Source: Frankiales bacterium (lineage in GTDB: Bacteria; Actinomycetota; Actinomycetes; Mycobacteriales; SCTD01). Taken from it: DNA of 8,756 bases. The DNA lies in NCBI GenBank assembly GCA_025965755.1, contig JAOPWI010000145.1:1-8756 (forward strand), written 5' to 3'. The notes under the pieces are model-generated. The model was not told the DNA's origin, did no database searches, and saw nothing but the letters and a program-made list of their open reading frames with translations. Shown here one piece after another: positions 1 through 5,874 of this stretch (positions within the stretch are counted from its first letter, which is position 1; every line of letters starts with the position of its first letter). Position numbers and translations under genes: made by a program.

Positions 1-1067
1 AGGCCGAGCAGCGCGGTCAGCCGCTCCGCCACGGCCTCCGGGCCCGGTCCGGGAGAGGCCAGGTGCTCGAGCCGCCCGACGGCCCGGACCACCCGCTCCC
101 GGGCGGTGTCGACGTCGTCGCCCTCCCCGATGCCGCAGGCCGTGCGCACCATCTCGGCGACGGCCGCGAGGTCGCGCCCCTCCCCGTAGGGGGCGCAGCG
201 CCCCCAGAGCACGCGCGCGCCCGGCAGCTCCCCGGCGAAGCGGGACAGCTCCTGCGCGAGCCGGCTCTTCCCGACGCCGGCGTCCCCGCTGAGCATGACG
301 GTGCGCGAGGTCGTGCGGTCGGCGATGTCGAGCAGGCGGCCGACGAGCTGCCCGAACTCCGCCTCGCGGCCGAGGAACGGCGCCTCGTCGCCGAGGCCCA
401 GCCGGCTCGCGCTGGCCGGCCGGAGCCCCACCAGCTCGTACGCCGGCACCAGGTCGCGCTTGCCCTTGAGCCGCAGCGGCGCCAGCGCGCGCCACGAGGC
501 CGTGGTGAGTGTGGTGAGGGCGGTGTCGCGGCCGGCGAAGACCGCACCGACGCCGGCGGCGTCCGACAGGCGGGCGGCGGTGTTCACGGCGTCGCCGATC
601 ACCGTGTAGCTCAAGTGCGCCTGCACCCCCGCCAGCACCTCGCCGGTGTTGAGCCCGACCCGCAGGCCCAGGCGCTGGCCGCCGCCGCTCTCCTGCTCCA
701 CCAGCCGGCGGACGACCGCCTGCATCCGGGCGGCGGCCCGCACGGCCCGCTCGGCGTCGTCCTCGTGGGCGGTCGGGGCCCCGAACACGGCCATGATCCC
801 GTCGCCGGTGAGCTTGTCGACGTGGCCGCCGAACTCCCCGACGATCGCCGCGAGGCTCGCCAGCACCCGGTCGGTGACGACGCCGACCTGCTCGGGGTCG
901 AGGTCCTCGGACCAGCTGGTGAAGTCCGACAGGTCGCCGAACAGGACCGTGACGATGCGCCGCTCGGTCTGCTCGTCGCCGGCGACCGTCCCGACGAGCG
1001 CCGCCCCGCACGCGAAGCAGAAGCGCGCGCCGGCGACCGTGGGCGTGCCGCAGACGGGGCAGGTCAT
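1..1067 (-). CDS. Class III adenylyl cyclase with zinc ribbon and P-loop ATPase domain (3' part missing)
   Basis: Predicted to make cAMP from ATP. The 355 visible residues run off the left edge. A zinc ribbon comes first (C3-x2-C6 and C17-x2-C20), then a class III cyclase domain (about 36-215), then a P-loop domain with Walker A GDAGVGKS at 261-268. By alignment with mycobacterial cyclases the catalytic set is complete: metal aspartates D45 and D89, purine-specifying K85 and T155, and transition-state N162 and R166. K with T indicates ATP rather than GTP. Proteins of this architecture usually continue with an AAA/NACHT-like ATPase and TPR repeats, which would lie outside the window. The ATG overlaps the stop of the MBL gene (ATGA), so it is the last visible gene of the minus-strand operon and probably translationally coupled. 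No membrane segment is seen, so it is likely cytosolic. Cyclase identity is firm; the input sensed by the ATPase part is unknown. Confidence 0.93.
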   Translation of the reverse strand, partial: MTCPVCGTPTVAGARFCFACGAALVGTVAGDEQTERRIVTVLFGDLSDFTSWSEDLDPEQVGVVTDRVLASLAAIVGEFGGHVDKLTGDGIMAVFGAPTAHEDDAERAVRAAARMQAVVRRLVEQESGGGQRLGLRVGLNTGEVLAGVQAHLSYTVIGDAVNTAARLSDAAGVGAVFAGRDTALTTLTTASWRALAPLRLKGKRDLVPAYELVGLRPASASRLGLGDEAPFLGREAEFGQLVGRLLDIADRTTSRTVMLSGDAGVGKSRLAQELSRFAGELPGARVLWGRCAPYGEGRDLAAVAEMVRTACGIGEGDDVDTARERVVRAVGRLEHLASPGPGPEAVAERLTALLG

Positions 1068-1816
1068 CGCCCGCGCTGCAGGTAGTGCAGCTGCGCCCGC
1101 ACCGACAGCTCCGCGGCGGGCCAGACCGCGCGGTCGACGTCGGCGTAGACGACCTCGACGACGGCCCGCGGCGTCGTGTGCCCGGCGGCGACCGCGGCCC
1201 GGACCTGCTCGAGCCGGGTCTGCCGGTGGGCGAGGTACTGCGCCGCGGCGGTCCCCGCCGACGGCAGCTCGGGTCCGTGCCCGGGCAGCACGGCGAGGTC
1301 GCCGAGCTCCTGCAGGCGCTCGAGCGAGCGCAGGTAGTCGGCGAGCACGCCGTCGGGGTGGGCGACGACGGTGGTGCCGCGCCCCAGCACCGTGTCGCCG
1401 GTCAGGACGGCGTCCGGCAGCAGGAACGACAGGCTGTCGGACGTGTGCCCGGGGGTGGGAACGACCCGCAGCTCGAGCCCCGCCGCGACGACGACGTCGC
1501 CCTCGGCCAGGCCCTCGCCGCCGAGCCGGTGCGCCGGGTCGAGCGCCCGCACGGGCGCCCCGGTGAGCTCCCGCAGCCGGGCCGCGCCCTCGCTGTGGTC
1601 GGCGTGGCCGTGGGTGAGCAGCACCTGGGCCACCGGGCCCTGGGCTGCCACGTCGGCGAGGTGCTGCTCGATCAGCGGGCCCGGGTCGACGATCACGCAG
1701 GCCTCGCTGCCGGGAGCGCGCAGCACCCAGGTGTTGGTGCCCTCGAGCGTCATCGGCCCGGGGTTGGGTGCGAGCAGGACGCCCGCCTCGGGCGTGACCT
1801 GCCGCAGCGTGCTCAC
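1064..1816 (-). CDS. MBL-fold metallo-hydrolase (Rv3677c-like, LACTB2-type)
   Basis: A 250-residue metallo-beta-lactamase-fold hydrolase. The dinuclear metal site is complete: H69-x-H71-x-D73-H74 (THGHADHSEG), H124 in TPGHTSDS, D141 in LTGDTVLG, and H180 in LPGHGPE. Length and motifs fit the LACTB2/RNase Z-like hydrolase branch rather than true beta-lactamases, and there is no signal peptide, so it should be cytosolic. The substrate cannot be told from sequence; hydrolysis of a thioester, phosphodiester or RNA would all fit the fold. It begins with GTG at 1816, which overlaps the NUDIX stop (GTGA), and ends in an ATGA overlap with the cyclase start. The start has no strong Shine-Dalgarno, consistent with translational coupling. 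It matches the product of Rv3677c, which sits next to ridA in mycobacteria. Confidence 0.93.
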   Translation of the reverse strand: MSTLRQVTPEAGVLLAPNPGPMTLEGTNTWVLRAPGSEACVIVDPGPLIEQHLADVAAQGPVAQVLLTHGHADHSEGAARLRELTGAPVRALDPAHRLGGEGLAEGDVVVAAGLELRVVPTPGHTSDSLSFLLPDAVLTGDTVLGRGTTVVAHPDGVLADYLRSLERLQELGDLAVLPGHGPELPSAGTAAAQYLAHRQTRLEQVRAAVAAGHTTPRAVVEVVYADVDRAVWPAAELSVRAQLHYLQRGR

Positions 1817-2634
1817 CGCGGGTAGGCGGGGTCGCCGGGCAGCACCATGGACAGGCGGTCGTCCCCGTCCAGGACGAACGCCGGCTCCACGACGGAGATG
1901 GACCGCTCAGCCGCCAGCGCCGAGGCGACGTCCGGGGCGTCGGCCACCGAGCTGAGCGCAGCGGTGGTGGGCGGCATCATGACCAGGTCCTGCGCCAGCG
2001 CCTCGGCCGGGCGGATCCACAGCCGGGTGTCGGCCTCGCTGCCGGCGTCGCGGCAGACCTGCCCGGCCGGAAGCTCGGCGAGAAAGAACCGGGTGTCGAA
2101 GCGCTTGGGCTCCGGGGCGGGGGTGATCCAGTGCGCCAGCGGGCGCAGCAGATCGGCACGCAGGACCAGGCCGCGCCGGTCGAGCAGCTCGGACAGCGAG
2201 TGCTCGCGAGCCTCGAGCGCCTCGCGCTCGGCCTCCCACTCGTCGCTGCTCACGTCGGCCAGCACCTCGTCCGGGCTCGGCCCGGCCAGCAGCACGCCGG
2301 ACTCCTCGAACGTCTCCCGCACGGCGGCGCAGACGAGCGCGCGGGCCAGCGGCTCGTCGCAGCGGAACCACTCGGCCCACTGCGCGGGCGGCGGGCCGGT
2401 CCAGCGCACGTGCGCCTCGGCGTCGGCCGGGTCGACCGAGCCACCCGGAAAGACGTGCATGCCGCCGGCGAAGGACATGCCCTTCACCCGGCGCAGCAGG
2501 TAGGCCTCGGGGCCACCGGGCCGGTCGCGCATGAGCAGCACCGTCGCGGCGTCGCGGGGAGCGGCGGCCTGGGCGGTGCCGTCGCGCAGCGCCTTGACGC
2601 GCTCGACCAGGGCGGGGGGCCAGGACTGGGTCAC
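1813..2634 (-). CDS. NUDIX hydrolase with split Nudix box, NUDT19-like
   Basis: A 273-residue Nudix-fold protein, likely cleaving a nucleoside diphosphate-linked metabolite. The Nudix box is visible but split: FPGG at 62-65 begins it and RETFEESG at 106-113 completes it. The canonical box G-x5-E-x7-REUxEExGU puts 14 residues between G and R, whereas here G65 to R106 is 41, an insertion of about 27 residues. An insertion at this place is characteristic of mammalian NUDT19, a peroxisomal coenzyme A diphosphatase, so CoA or an acyl-CoA is a reasonable substrate guess, but only a guess. The metal-binding glutamates E107, E110 and E111 are kept. The GTG start overlaps the ridA stop (GTGA), and a strong ribosome site lies inside the end of ridA. 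It ends in a GTGA overlap with the MBL gene. Confidence 0.9.
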   Translation of the reverse strand: MTQSWPPALVERVKALRDGTAQAAAPRDAATVLLMRDRPGGPEAYLLRRVKGMSFAGGMHVFPGGSVDPADAEAHVRWTGPPPAQWAEWFRCDEPLARALVCAAVRETFEESGVLLAGPSPDEVLADVSSDEWEAEREALEAREHSLSELLDRRGLVLRADLLRPLAHWITPAPEPKRFDTRFFLAELPAGQVCRDAGSEADTRLWIRPAEALAQDLVMMPPTTAALSSVADAPDVASALAAERSISVVEPAFVLDGDDRLSMVLPGDPAYPR

Positions 2635-3089
2635 GCGGAGACCTCCACGATCAGCTCGACCTCGACGGGGGCGTCGAGCGGGAGAGCGGCGACGCCGACC
2701 GCGCTGCGGGCATGCTGCCCGGCGTCGCCGAAGACCTCCGCGAACAGCTCGCTGGCGCCGTTGACGACGCCCGGCTGGCCGGTGAACTCGGGCACCGAGG
2801 CGACGAAACCGACCACCTTGACGACCCGCACGACGTTGTCGAGCCCGACGAGGGCGTCGACCGCGGCCAGGGCGTTGAGGCCGCAGACCCGGGCCAGCTC
2901 CTTGGCCTGGTCGGCAGCCACCTGGGCGCCCACCTTGCCGGTGACCTTCATCTCGCCACCGACCATGGGCAGCTGGCCGGAGGTGTAGACCAGATTGCCG
3001 GTGCGGACGGCCGGAACGTAGGCGGCCACCGGCGGCACGACCGCCGGCAGCTCCAGTCCCAGCGCGGCGAGCCGGGCGCGGTGGCTCAC
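2631..3089 (-). CDS. RidA-like (YjgF/YER057c/UK114) protein, Rv3678c-type
   Basis: A 152-residue Rid-superfamily protein. Members with an active arginine hydrolyse reactive enamine/imine intermediates made by PLP enzymes. The family motif GNLVYTSGQLP lies at residues 31-41. R128 in ARSAVGVAALP aligns with E. coli RidA R105, and E143 is exactly 15 residues further on, as E120 is in RidA, so both functional residues appear present. It is longer than classical RidA (about 128 aa) and has the extra N-terminal stretch of the actinobacterial Rv3678c group (about 151 aa). I chose the GTG at 3089, which lies 4 nt after the DUF4177 stop and gives the length of Rv3678c. An in-frame start at 3137 would add 16 residues but overlap the upstream gene by over 40 nt. 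It overlaps the NUDIX start (GTGA). Cytosolic. The physiological substrate is unknown. Confidence 0.92.
   Translation of the reverse strand: MSHRARLAALGLELPAVVPPVAAYVPAVRTGNLVYTSGQLPMVGGEMKVTGKVGAQVAADQAKELARVCGLNALAAVDALVGLDNVVRVVKVVGFVASVPEFTGQPGVVNGASELFAEVFGDAGQHARSAVGVAALPLDAPVEVELIVEVSA
2641..2646 (-). promoter_or_regulatory. Strong Shine-Dalgarno for the NUDIX gene
   Basis: Reads GGAGGT on the minus strand, inside the last codons of ridA, with the GGAGG core 7 nt before the GTG at 2634. It is the best ribosome site in the operon and supports the GTG start over a downstream ATG. Confidence 0.75.
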
Positions 3090-3093
3090 GGCG

Positions 3094-3252
3094 TCAGTCC
3101 CGGGGACGCTTGAAGTAGGCGACCAGCTGGTCGCCACCGCCGGGCCCGGGAACGACCTGGACGAGCTCCCAGCCGTCGGACCCGAAGTTGTCCAGGATCT
3201 GCTTGGTCGCGTGGACCAGCAACGGCGCCGTGAGGTACTCCCACTTCTGCAT
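3094..3252 (-). CDS. Small DUF4177-family protein (Rv3678A-like)
   Basis: A 52-residue protein beginning MQKWEY and containing GWELV, the signature of DUF4177 proteins, whose function is unknown. From memory, Rv3678A in the same position of M. tuberculosis has the same length and the same start (x-KWEY...HATKQILD). A longer in-frame extension to 3519 exists, but it would run through most of the whiB coding sequence on the same strand, and only the last 52 residues look like protein. The ATG lies 26 nt after the whiB stop, and ridA begins 4 nt after its own stop. No good Shine-Dalgarno precedes the ATG. Instead a TAGTCT hexamer sits 7 nt upstream, which allows an internal leaderless promoter. 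There are no cysteines and no membrane segment, so it is cytosolic. Confidence 0.88.
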   Translation of the reverse strand: MQKWEYLTAPLLVHATKQILDNFGSDGWELVQVVPGPGGGDQLVAYFKRPRD

Positions 3253-3259
3253 GGGTCGG

Positions 3260-3265
3260 AGACTA
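3260..3265 (-). promoter_or_regulatory. Possible internal leaderless -10 before the DUF4177 gene
   Basis: TAGTCT (TAnnnT) on the minus strand, followed by exactly 7 nt and then the ATG. This is the usual geometry of actinobacterial leaderless promoters. No recognisable -35 lies 16-18 nt upstream, so it is tentative. Confidence 0.35.
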
Positions 3266-3278
3266 ACCACCGCTGGGC

Positions 3279-3578
3279 TCAGGCGGTCTGCTGCTCCCGC
3301 TCCGCAGCCAGCTTGCGGATCAGGCGACGGCGCTCGAGCTCGTTGAGGCCACCCCAGATTCCGTGCGACTCGTTGGTCGCCAGCGAGTGGTCCAGGCACT
3401 CCCGCTGCACCGGACAGGCGCGGCACAGGGCACGGGCCACGCCCTCGCGGGCGTCCTTCTCCTCCTTGCGCTCGAAGTGCGGCGGCGCGAAGAAGTAGAC
3501 GGCGTTCGTCTGGCGGCACTGCGCGTCCCCGCGCCAGACCGGCTCGGACAGGAGGGGGGTGCGCTCTGCGGTGGTCAT
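3279..3578 (-). CDS. WhiB-family iron-sulfur regulator (second whiB paralogue of the locus)
   Basis: A 99-residue Wbl protein. The four cysteines that hold a [4Fe-4S] cluster are C21, C52, C55 and C61 (C-x30-C-x2-C-x5-C). The turn GIWGG follows at 73-77, and the basic C-terminal tail LERRRLIRKL begins at 81. Wbl proteins bind region 4 of the primary sigma factor and respond to O2 or NO through the cluster. It is clearly a different paralogue from the WblA protein at 5875-6177. The stretch between the first and second cysteines, containing FFAPPHFERKEEKD, is longer and more charged than in WhiB4, and I cannot assign it to a numbered WhiB class. The ATG follows AAGGGAG with a short 3-nt gap. 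It heads the run ending in the adenylyl cyclase, and is divergent from bagA. Confidence 0.93.
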   Translation of the reverse strand: MTTAERTPLLSEPVWRGDAQCRQTNAVYFFAPPHFERKEEKDAREGVARALCRACPVQRECLDHSLATNESHGIWGGLNELERRRLIRKLAAEREQQTA

Positions 3579-3610
3579 CGGCTCCCTTTGCTCGCGTACG
3601 GGGTCCCGGA

Positions 3611-3626
3611 TGTGCTCCGGGTCACA
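3611..3626. promoter_or_regulatory. Candidate CRP (cAMP receptor protein) operator
   Basis: TGTGC-TCCGGG-TCACA matches the CRP/GlxR consensus TGTGA-N6-TCACA at 9 of 10 half-site bases. On the minus strand it reads TGTGA-CCCGGA-GCACA. It is centred 40.5 bp upstream of the whiB ATG and about 130 bp upstream of the bagA start, so the whiB operon is the more likely target. That operon ends, within view, in an adenylyl cyclase. Activation or repression cannot be decided without the transcription start. Confidence 0.55.
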
Positions 3627-3738
3627 GTGGGCAGATTCGCGGTCCCGCTGCCGACTCCTGCCTGCTCGCCACAGAAACCTGTCCTCGGCGTGGCGATCCC
3701 CACGGGCCGCTCCGGGTGGCGGGCTCCCGCAGCGCCCC

Positions 3739-3744
3739 TAGGGT
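3739..3744 (+). promoter_or_regulatory. Leaderless-type -10 of bagA
   Basis: TAGGGT (TAnnnT) followed by 6 nt (GGGCAG) and then the GTG at 3751, so the transcript would start at or within a base of the start codon. No clear -35 is seen. The absence of a well-placed strong Shine-Dalgarno fits leaderless translation. Confidence 0.55.
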
Positions 3745-3750
3745 GGGCAG

Positions 3751-4737
3751 GTGGCGGACTTTCCCGACGTGCGGCTGCACGTCGTCTCGGGCAAGGGCGG
3801 CACCGGCAAGACCACGGTCGCCGCCGCGCTGGCGCTGGCCCTGGCGAGCGGCGGCCGGCGCGTGCTGCTGCTCGAGGTGGAGGGCCGCCAGGGCATCGCG
3901 CAGCTGTTCGACACCCCGCCGCTGCCGTACGAGGAGCGCAAGGTGGCCACCGCCCCGGGCGGCGGCGACGTCTACGCCCTCGCGGTCGACCCGGAGGAGG
4001 CGCTGCTCGACTACCTCCACATGTTCTATCGGCTCTCGCCCAACGGGGTGGCTGCCCGCGCCCTGCGCCGGGCCGGGGCCATCGACTTCGCGACGACGAT
4101 CGCGCCGGGCATGCGGGACGTGCTGCTCACCGGAAAGATGAAGGAGGCCGCCGTCCGGAGCAAGGACGGCCGCCACGTCTACGACGCCGTCGTCGTCGAC
4201 GCCCCGCCGACCGGGCGGGTGGCCCGCTTCCTCAACATCTCCGAGGAGGTCAGCGGCCTGGCCAAGGTGGGGCCGATCAAGAACCAGTCCGAGGGAGTGA
4301 TGGCGGTGCTGCGCTCGCCGCAGACCCGCGTCCACCTCGTCACGCTGCTCGAGGAGATGCCGGTGCAGGAGACGGTCGACGCGGTCGCCGAGCTGGAGGC
4401 GATCCGGCTGCCGGTCGGCGGGGTGGTGGTCAACATGGTCCGGACCCCGCTGCTGAGCCCGGCCCATCTCGCCGCGGCGTCCGCCGGCACGCTCGACCGG
4501 TCGGCCGTGTCGGCCGGGCTGTCGACCGCCGGCGTCAAGGCCGACGACGCCCTCGTCGGCGTGCTGCTGGCCGAGGCGGCCGACCACGCCTCGCGCGTCG
4601 CGCTCGAGGAGCGGGGCCGGGACGCCCTGGCCGGCCTGCAGCGGCCGAGCTACGAGCTGCCACTGCTGGCCGAGGCCGTCGACCTCGGCGGGCTGTACGA
4701 GCTGTCCACCATGCTGCGCGAGCAGGGCATGGCGTGA
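3751..4737 (+). CDS. bagA: Get3/ArsA-like ATPase, first subunit (Rv3679-like)
   Basis: A 328-residue SIMIBI-class P-loop ATPase. The deviant Walker A GKGGTGKT lies at 14-21 with signature lysine K15, and the switch II-type motif DAPPTGR is at 150-156. It closely resembles Rv3679 of M. tuberculosis, described together with Rv3680 as bacterial Get3-like proteins BagA and BagB. I see no cysteine at all, so the arsenite-binding cysteines of ArsA and the zinc CxxC of yeast Get3 are both missing; an arsenite-pump label would be wrong. Family knowledge suggests a dimeric ATPase that works with its partner, possibly on membrane or stress clients. The GTG start is supported by a TAGGGT -10 only 6 nt upstream, and by the protein being open just before the P-loop strand. 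Its stop overlaps the bagB start (GTGA), so the two are coupled. Confidence 0.93.
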   Translation: MADFPDVRLHVVSGKGGTGKTTVAAALALALASGGRRVLLLEVEGRQGIAQLFDTPPLPYEERKVATAPGGGDVYALAVDPEEALLDYLHMFYRLSPNGVAARALRRAGAIDFATTIAPGMRDVLLTGKMKEAAVRSKDGRHVYDAVVVDAPPTGRVARFLNISEEVSGLAKVGPIKNQSEGVMAVLRSPQTRVHLVTLLEEMPVQETVDAVAELEAIRLPVGGVVVNMVRTPLLSPAHLAAASAGTLDRSAVSAGLSTAGVKADDALVGVLLAEAADHASRVALEERGRDALAGLQRPSYELPLLAEAVDLGGLYELSTMLREQGMA

Positions 4738-5867
4738 GCGCCCCCCGGCTCGACGTCGACCACACGCTGGACACCGCGCAGATCCTGGTCTGCTGCGGCT
4801 CCGGCGGCGTCGGCAAGACGACCACCGCGGCCTCGCTGGCGCTGCGCGCGGCCGAGCGCGGCCGCCGCACCGTCGTGCTGACGATCGACCCGGCCCGCCG
4901 GCTGGCGCAGTCCATGGGGCTCACCGAGCTCGACAACACCCCGCGCGCGGTGCCCGGCGTCGACGGCTCGCTCGACGCGATGATGCTCGACATGAAGAGG
5001 ACGTTCGACGACATCGTCCTCGCCCACACCGAGCCGGCCAGGGCGCAGGCGATCTTCGACAACCCCTTCTATCAGGCGCTCTCGTCCTCCTTCGCCGGCA
5101 CCCAGGAGTACATGGCGATGGAGAAGCTCGGCCAGCTCAAGGCCACCGGGACGTGGGACCTGATCGTCGTCGACACCCCGCCGACCCGCTCCGCGCTGGA
5201 CTTCCTGGACGCACCCGAGCGGCTCACGACGTTCCTCGACGGGCGCATGGTGCGCATCCTGCTGGCCCCGGCCAAGGCCGGCGGCAAGGCGTACTTCAAG
5301 GTGGTCAGCGCCGGCTTCGGGCTCTTCACGAGCGTGCTGACCAAGATCATCGGTGGCGAGACGCTCACCGACCTGTCCAACTTCGTGGCCGCCCTCGAGA
5401 CCATGTTCGGCGGCTTCCGCGAGCGCGCGCAGGCGACCTACGACCTGCTCAAGGCGCCCGGCACGGCCTTTGTCGTGGTGGCGGCTCCCGAGCGGGACGC
5501 GCTGCGCGAGGCGTCGTACTTCGTGGAGCGGCTGGCCCAGGAGCGGATGCCGCTGGCCGGGCTGGTCGTCAACCGGGTGCACCGCACGGCGGCGGCCCAG
5601 CTCAGCGCGGACCGGGCGCGAGCGGCGGCCGAGCGTTTGGACGACAGCGGCGGCTCCGAGCTCACCGCCGGGCTGCTGCGCGTGCACGCCGACCGGGCCG
5701 GCGTGGCCGTGCGCGAGGCCCGCCTGCAGGAGCGCTTCAGCGCCGCGCACCCGACCGTGCCGGTCGTGGAGGTCGCCGCCCTCGCGGGCGACGTGCACGA
5801 CCTGGACGGGCTGCGGGAGGTCGGGGCCGACCTGGCGGGCGGAAAGGCGGCAGCCGTCCCGGCCTGA
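4734..5867 (+). CDS. bagB: Get3/ArsA-like ATPase, second subunit (Rv3680-like)
   Basis: A 377-residue partner of BagA. The P-loop CCGSGGVGKTT is at 20-30. The position of the deviant-Walker-A signature lysine is serine (S23), while the ordinary P-loop lysine K28 is kept. The switch-like DTPPTRS lies at 147-153, just before a conserved ALDFLDAPER segment. C20 and C21 are the only cysteines, so neither ArsA metal-site cysteines nor a Get3-type CxxC exists. Rv3680 likewise lacks the signature lysine (GAGGVGKT, from memory). In Get3/ArsA dimers this lysine reaches across to the partner's nucleotide, so a BagA-BagB heterodimer would have unlike active sites (inference). The hydrophobic, glycine-rich middle (about 175-235) corresponds to the helical client-binding region of Get3. 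The GTG at 4734 overlaps the bagA stop by 4 bp and gives a normal family N-terminus. The gene ends 7 bp from the convergent wblA stop. Confidence 0.93.
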   Translation: MSAPRLDVDHTLDTAQILVCCGSGGVGKTTTAASLALRAAERGRRTVVLTIDPARRLAQSMGLTELDNTPRAVPGVDGSLDAMMLDMKRTFDDIVLAHTEPARAQAIFDNPFYQALSSSFAGTQEYMAMEKLGQLKATGTWDLIVVDTPPTRSALDFLDAPERLTTFLDGRMVRILLAPAKAGGKAYFKVVSAGFGLFTSVLTKIIGGETLTDLSNFVAALETMFGGFRERAQATYDLLKAPGTAFVVVAAPERDALREASYFVERLAQERMPLAGLVVNRVHRTAAAQLSADRARAAAERLDDSGGSELTAGLLRVHADRAGVAVREARLQERFSAAHPTVPVVEVAALAGDVHDLDGLREVGADLAGGKAAAVPA

Positions 5868-5874
5868 CCGGGGG

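Larger units (their letters stand above)
3579..3750. other. Divergent intergenic control region, whiB paralogue / bagA
   Basis: 172 bp between two outward-facing starts. It holds the Shine-Dalgarno AAGGGAG of whiB (3582-3588, minus strand), a CRP-like box (3611-3626), a 6-bp GC hairpin CCCGGA-TGTGC-TCCGGG (3605-3621) that partly overlaps the box, a small dyad ACAG-N4-CTGT (3671-3682), and the bagA -10. I could not pick a convincing promoter for whiB. Confidence 0.7.

Noticed and set aside
63..1085. 340-codon plus-strand open frame over the cyclase
   Set aside because: It is the antisense shadow of the cyclase, which has intact catalytic motifs; no motif is seen on the plus strand.
3094..3519. 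141-residue version of the DUF4177 protein
   Set aside because: It would overlap most of the same-strand whiB gene, and the added residues look like a wrong-frame reading.
4650..5798. 382-codon minus-strand open frame opposite bagB
   Set aside because: Composition follows the complement of bagB codons (His/Gly/Arg/Val-rich) and there is no recognisable domain.
3363..5867. Open frame of 834 codons on the plus strand ending with BagB
   Set aside because: Only the last 377 codons (from 4734) look like protein. The earlier part is Arg/Gly/Ala-rich and is the wrong frame of bagA and of the whiB region, a common effect of high GC.
3751..5867. Arsenite efflux ATPase (arsA) function for the ATPase pair
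   Set aside because: The arsenite-binding cysteines are absent, there is no arsB, arsC or arsR nearby, and the gene order matches the Get3-like pair Rv3679-Rv3680.
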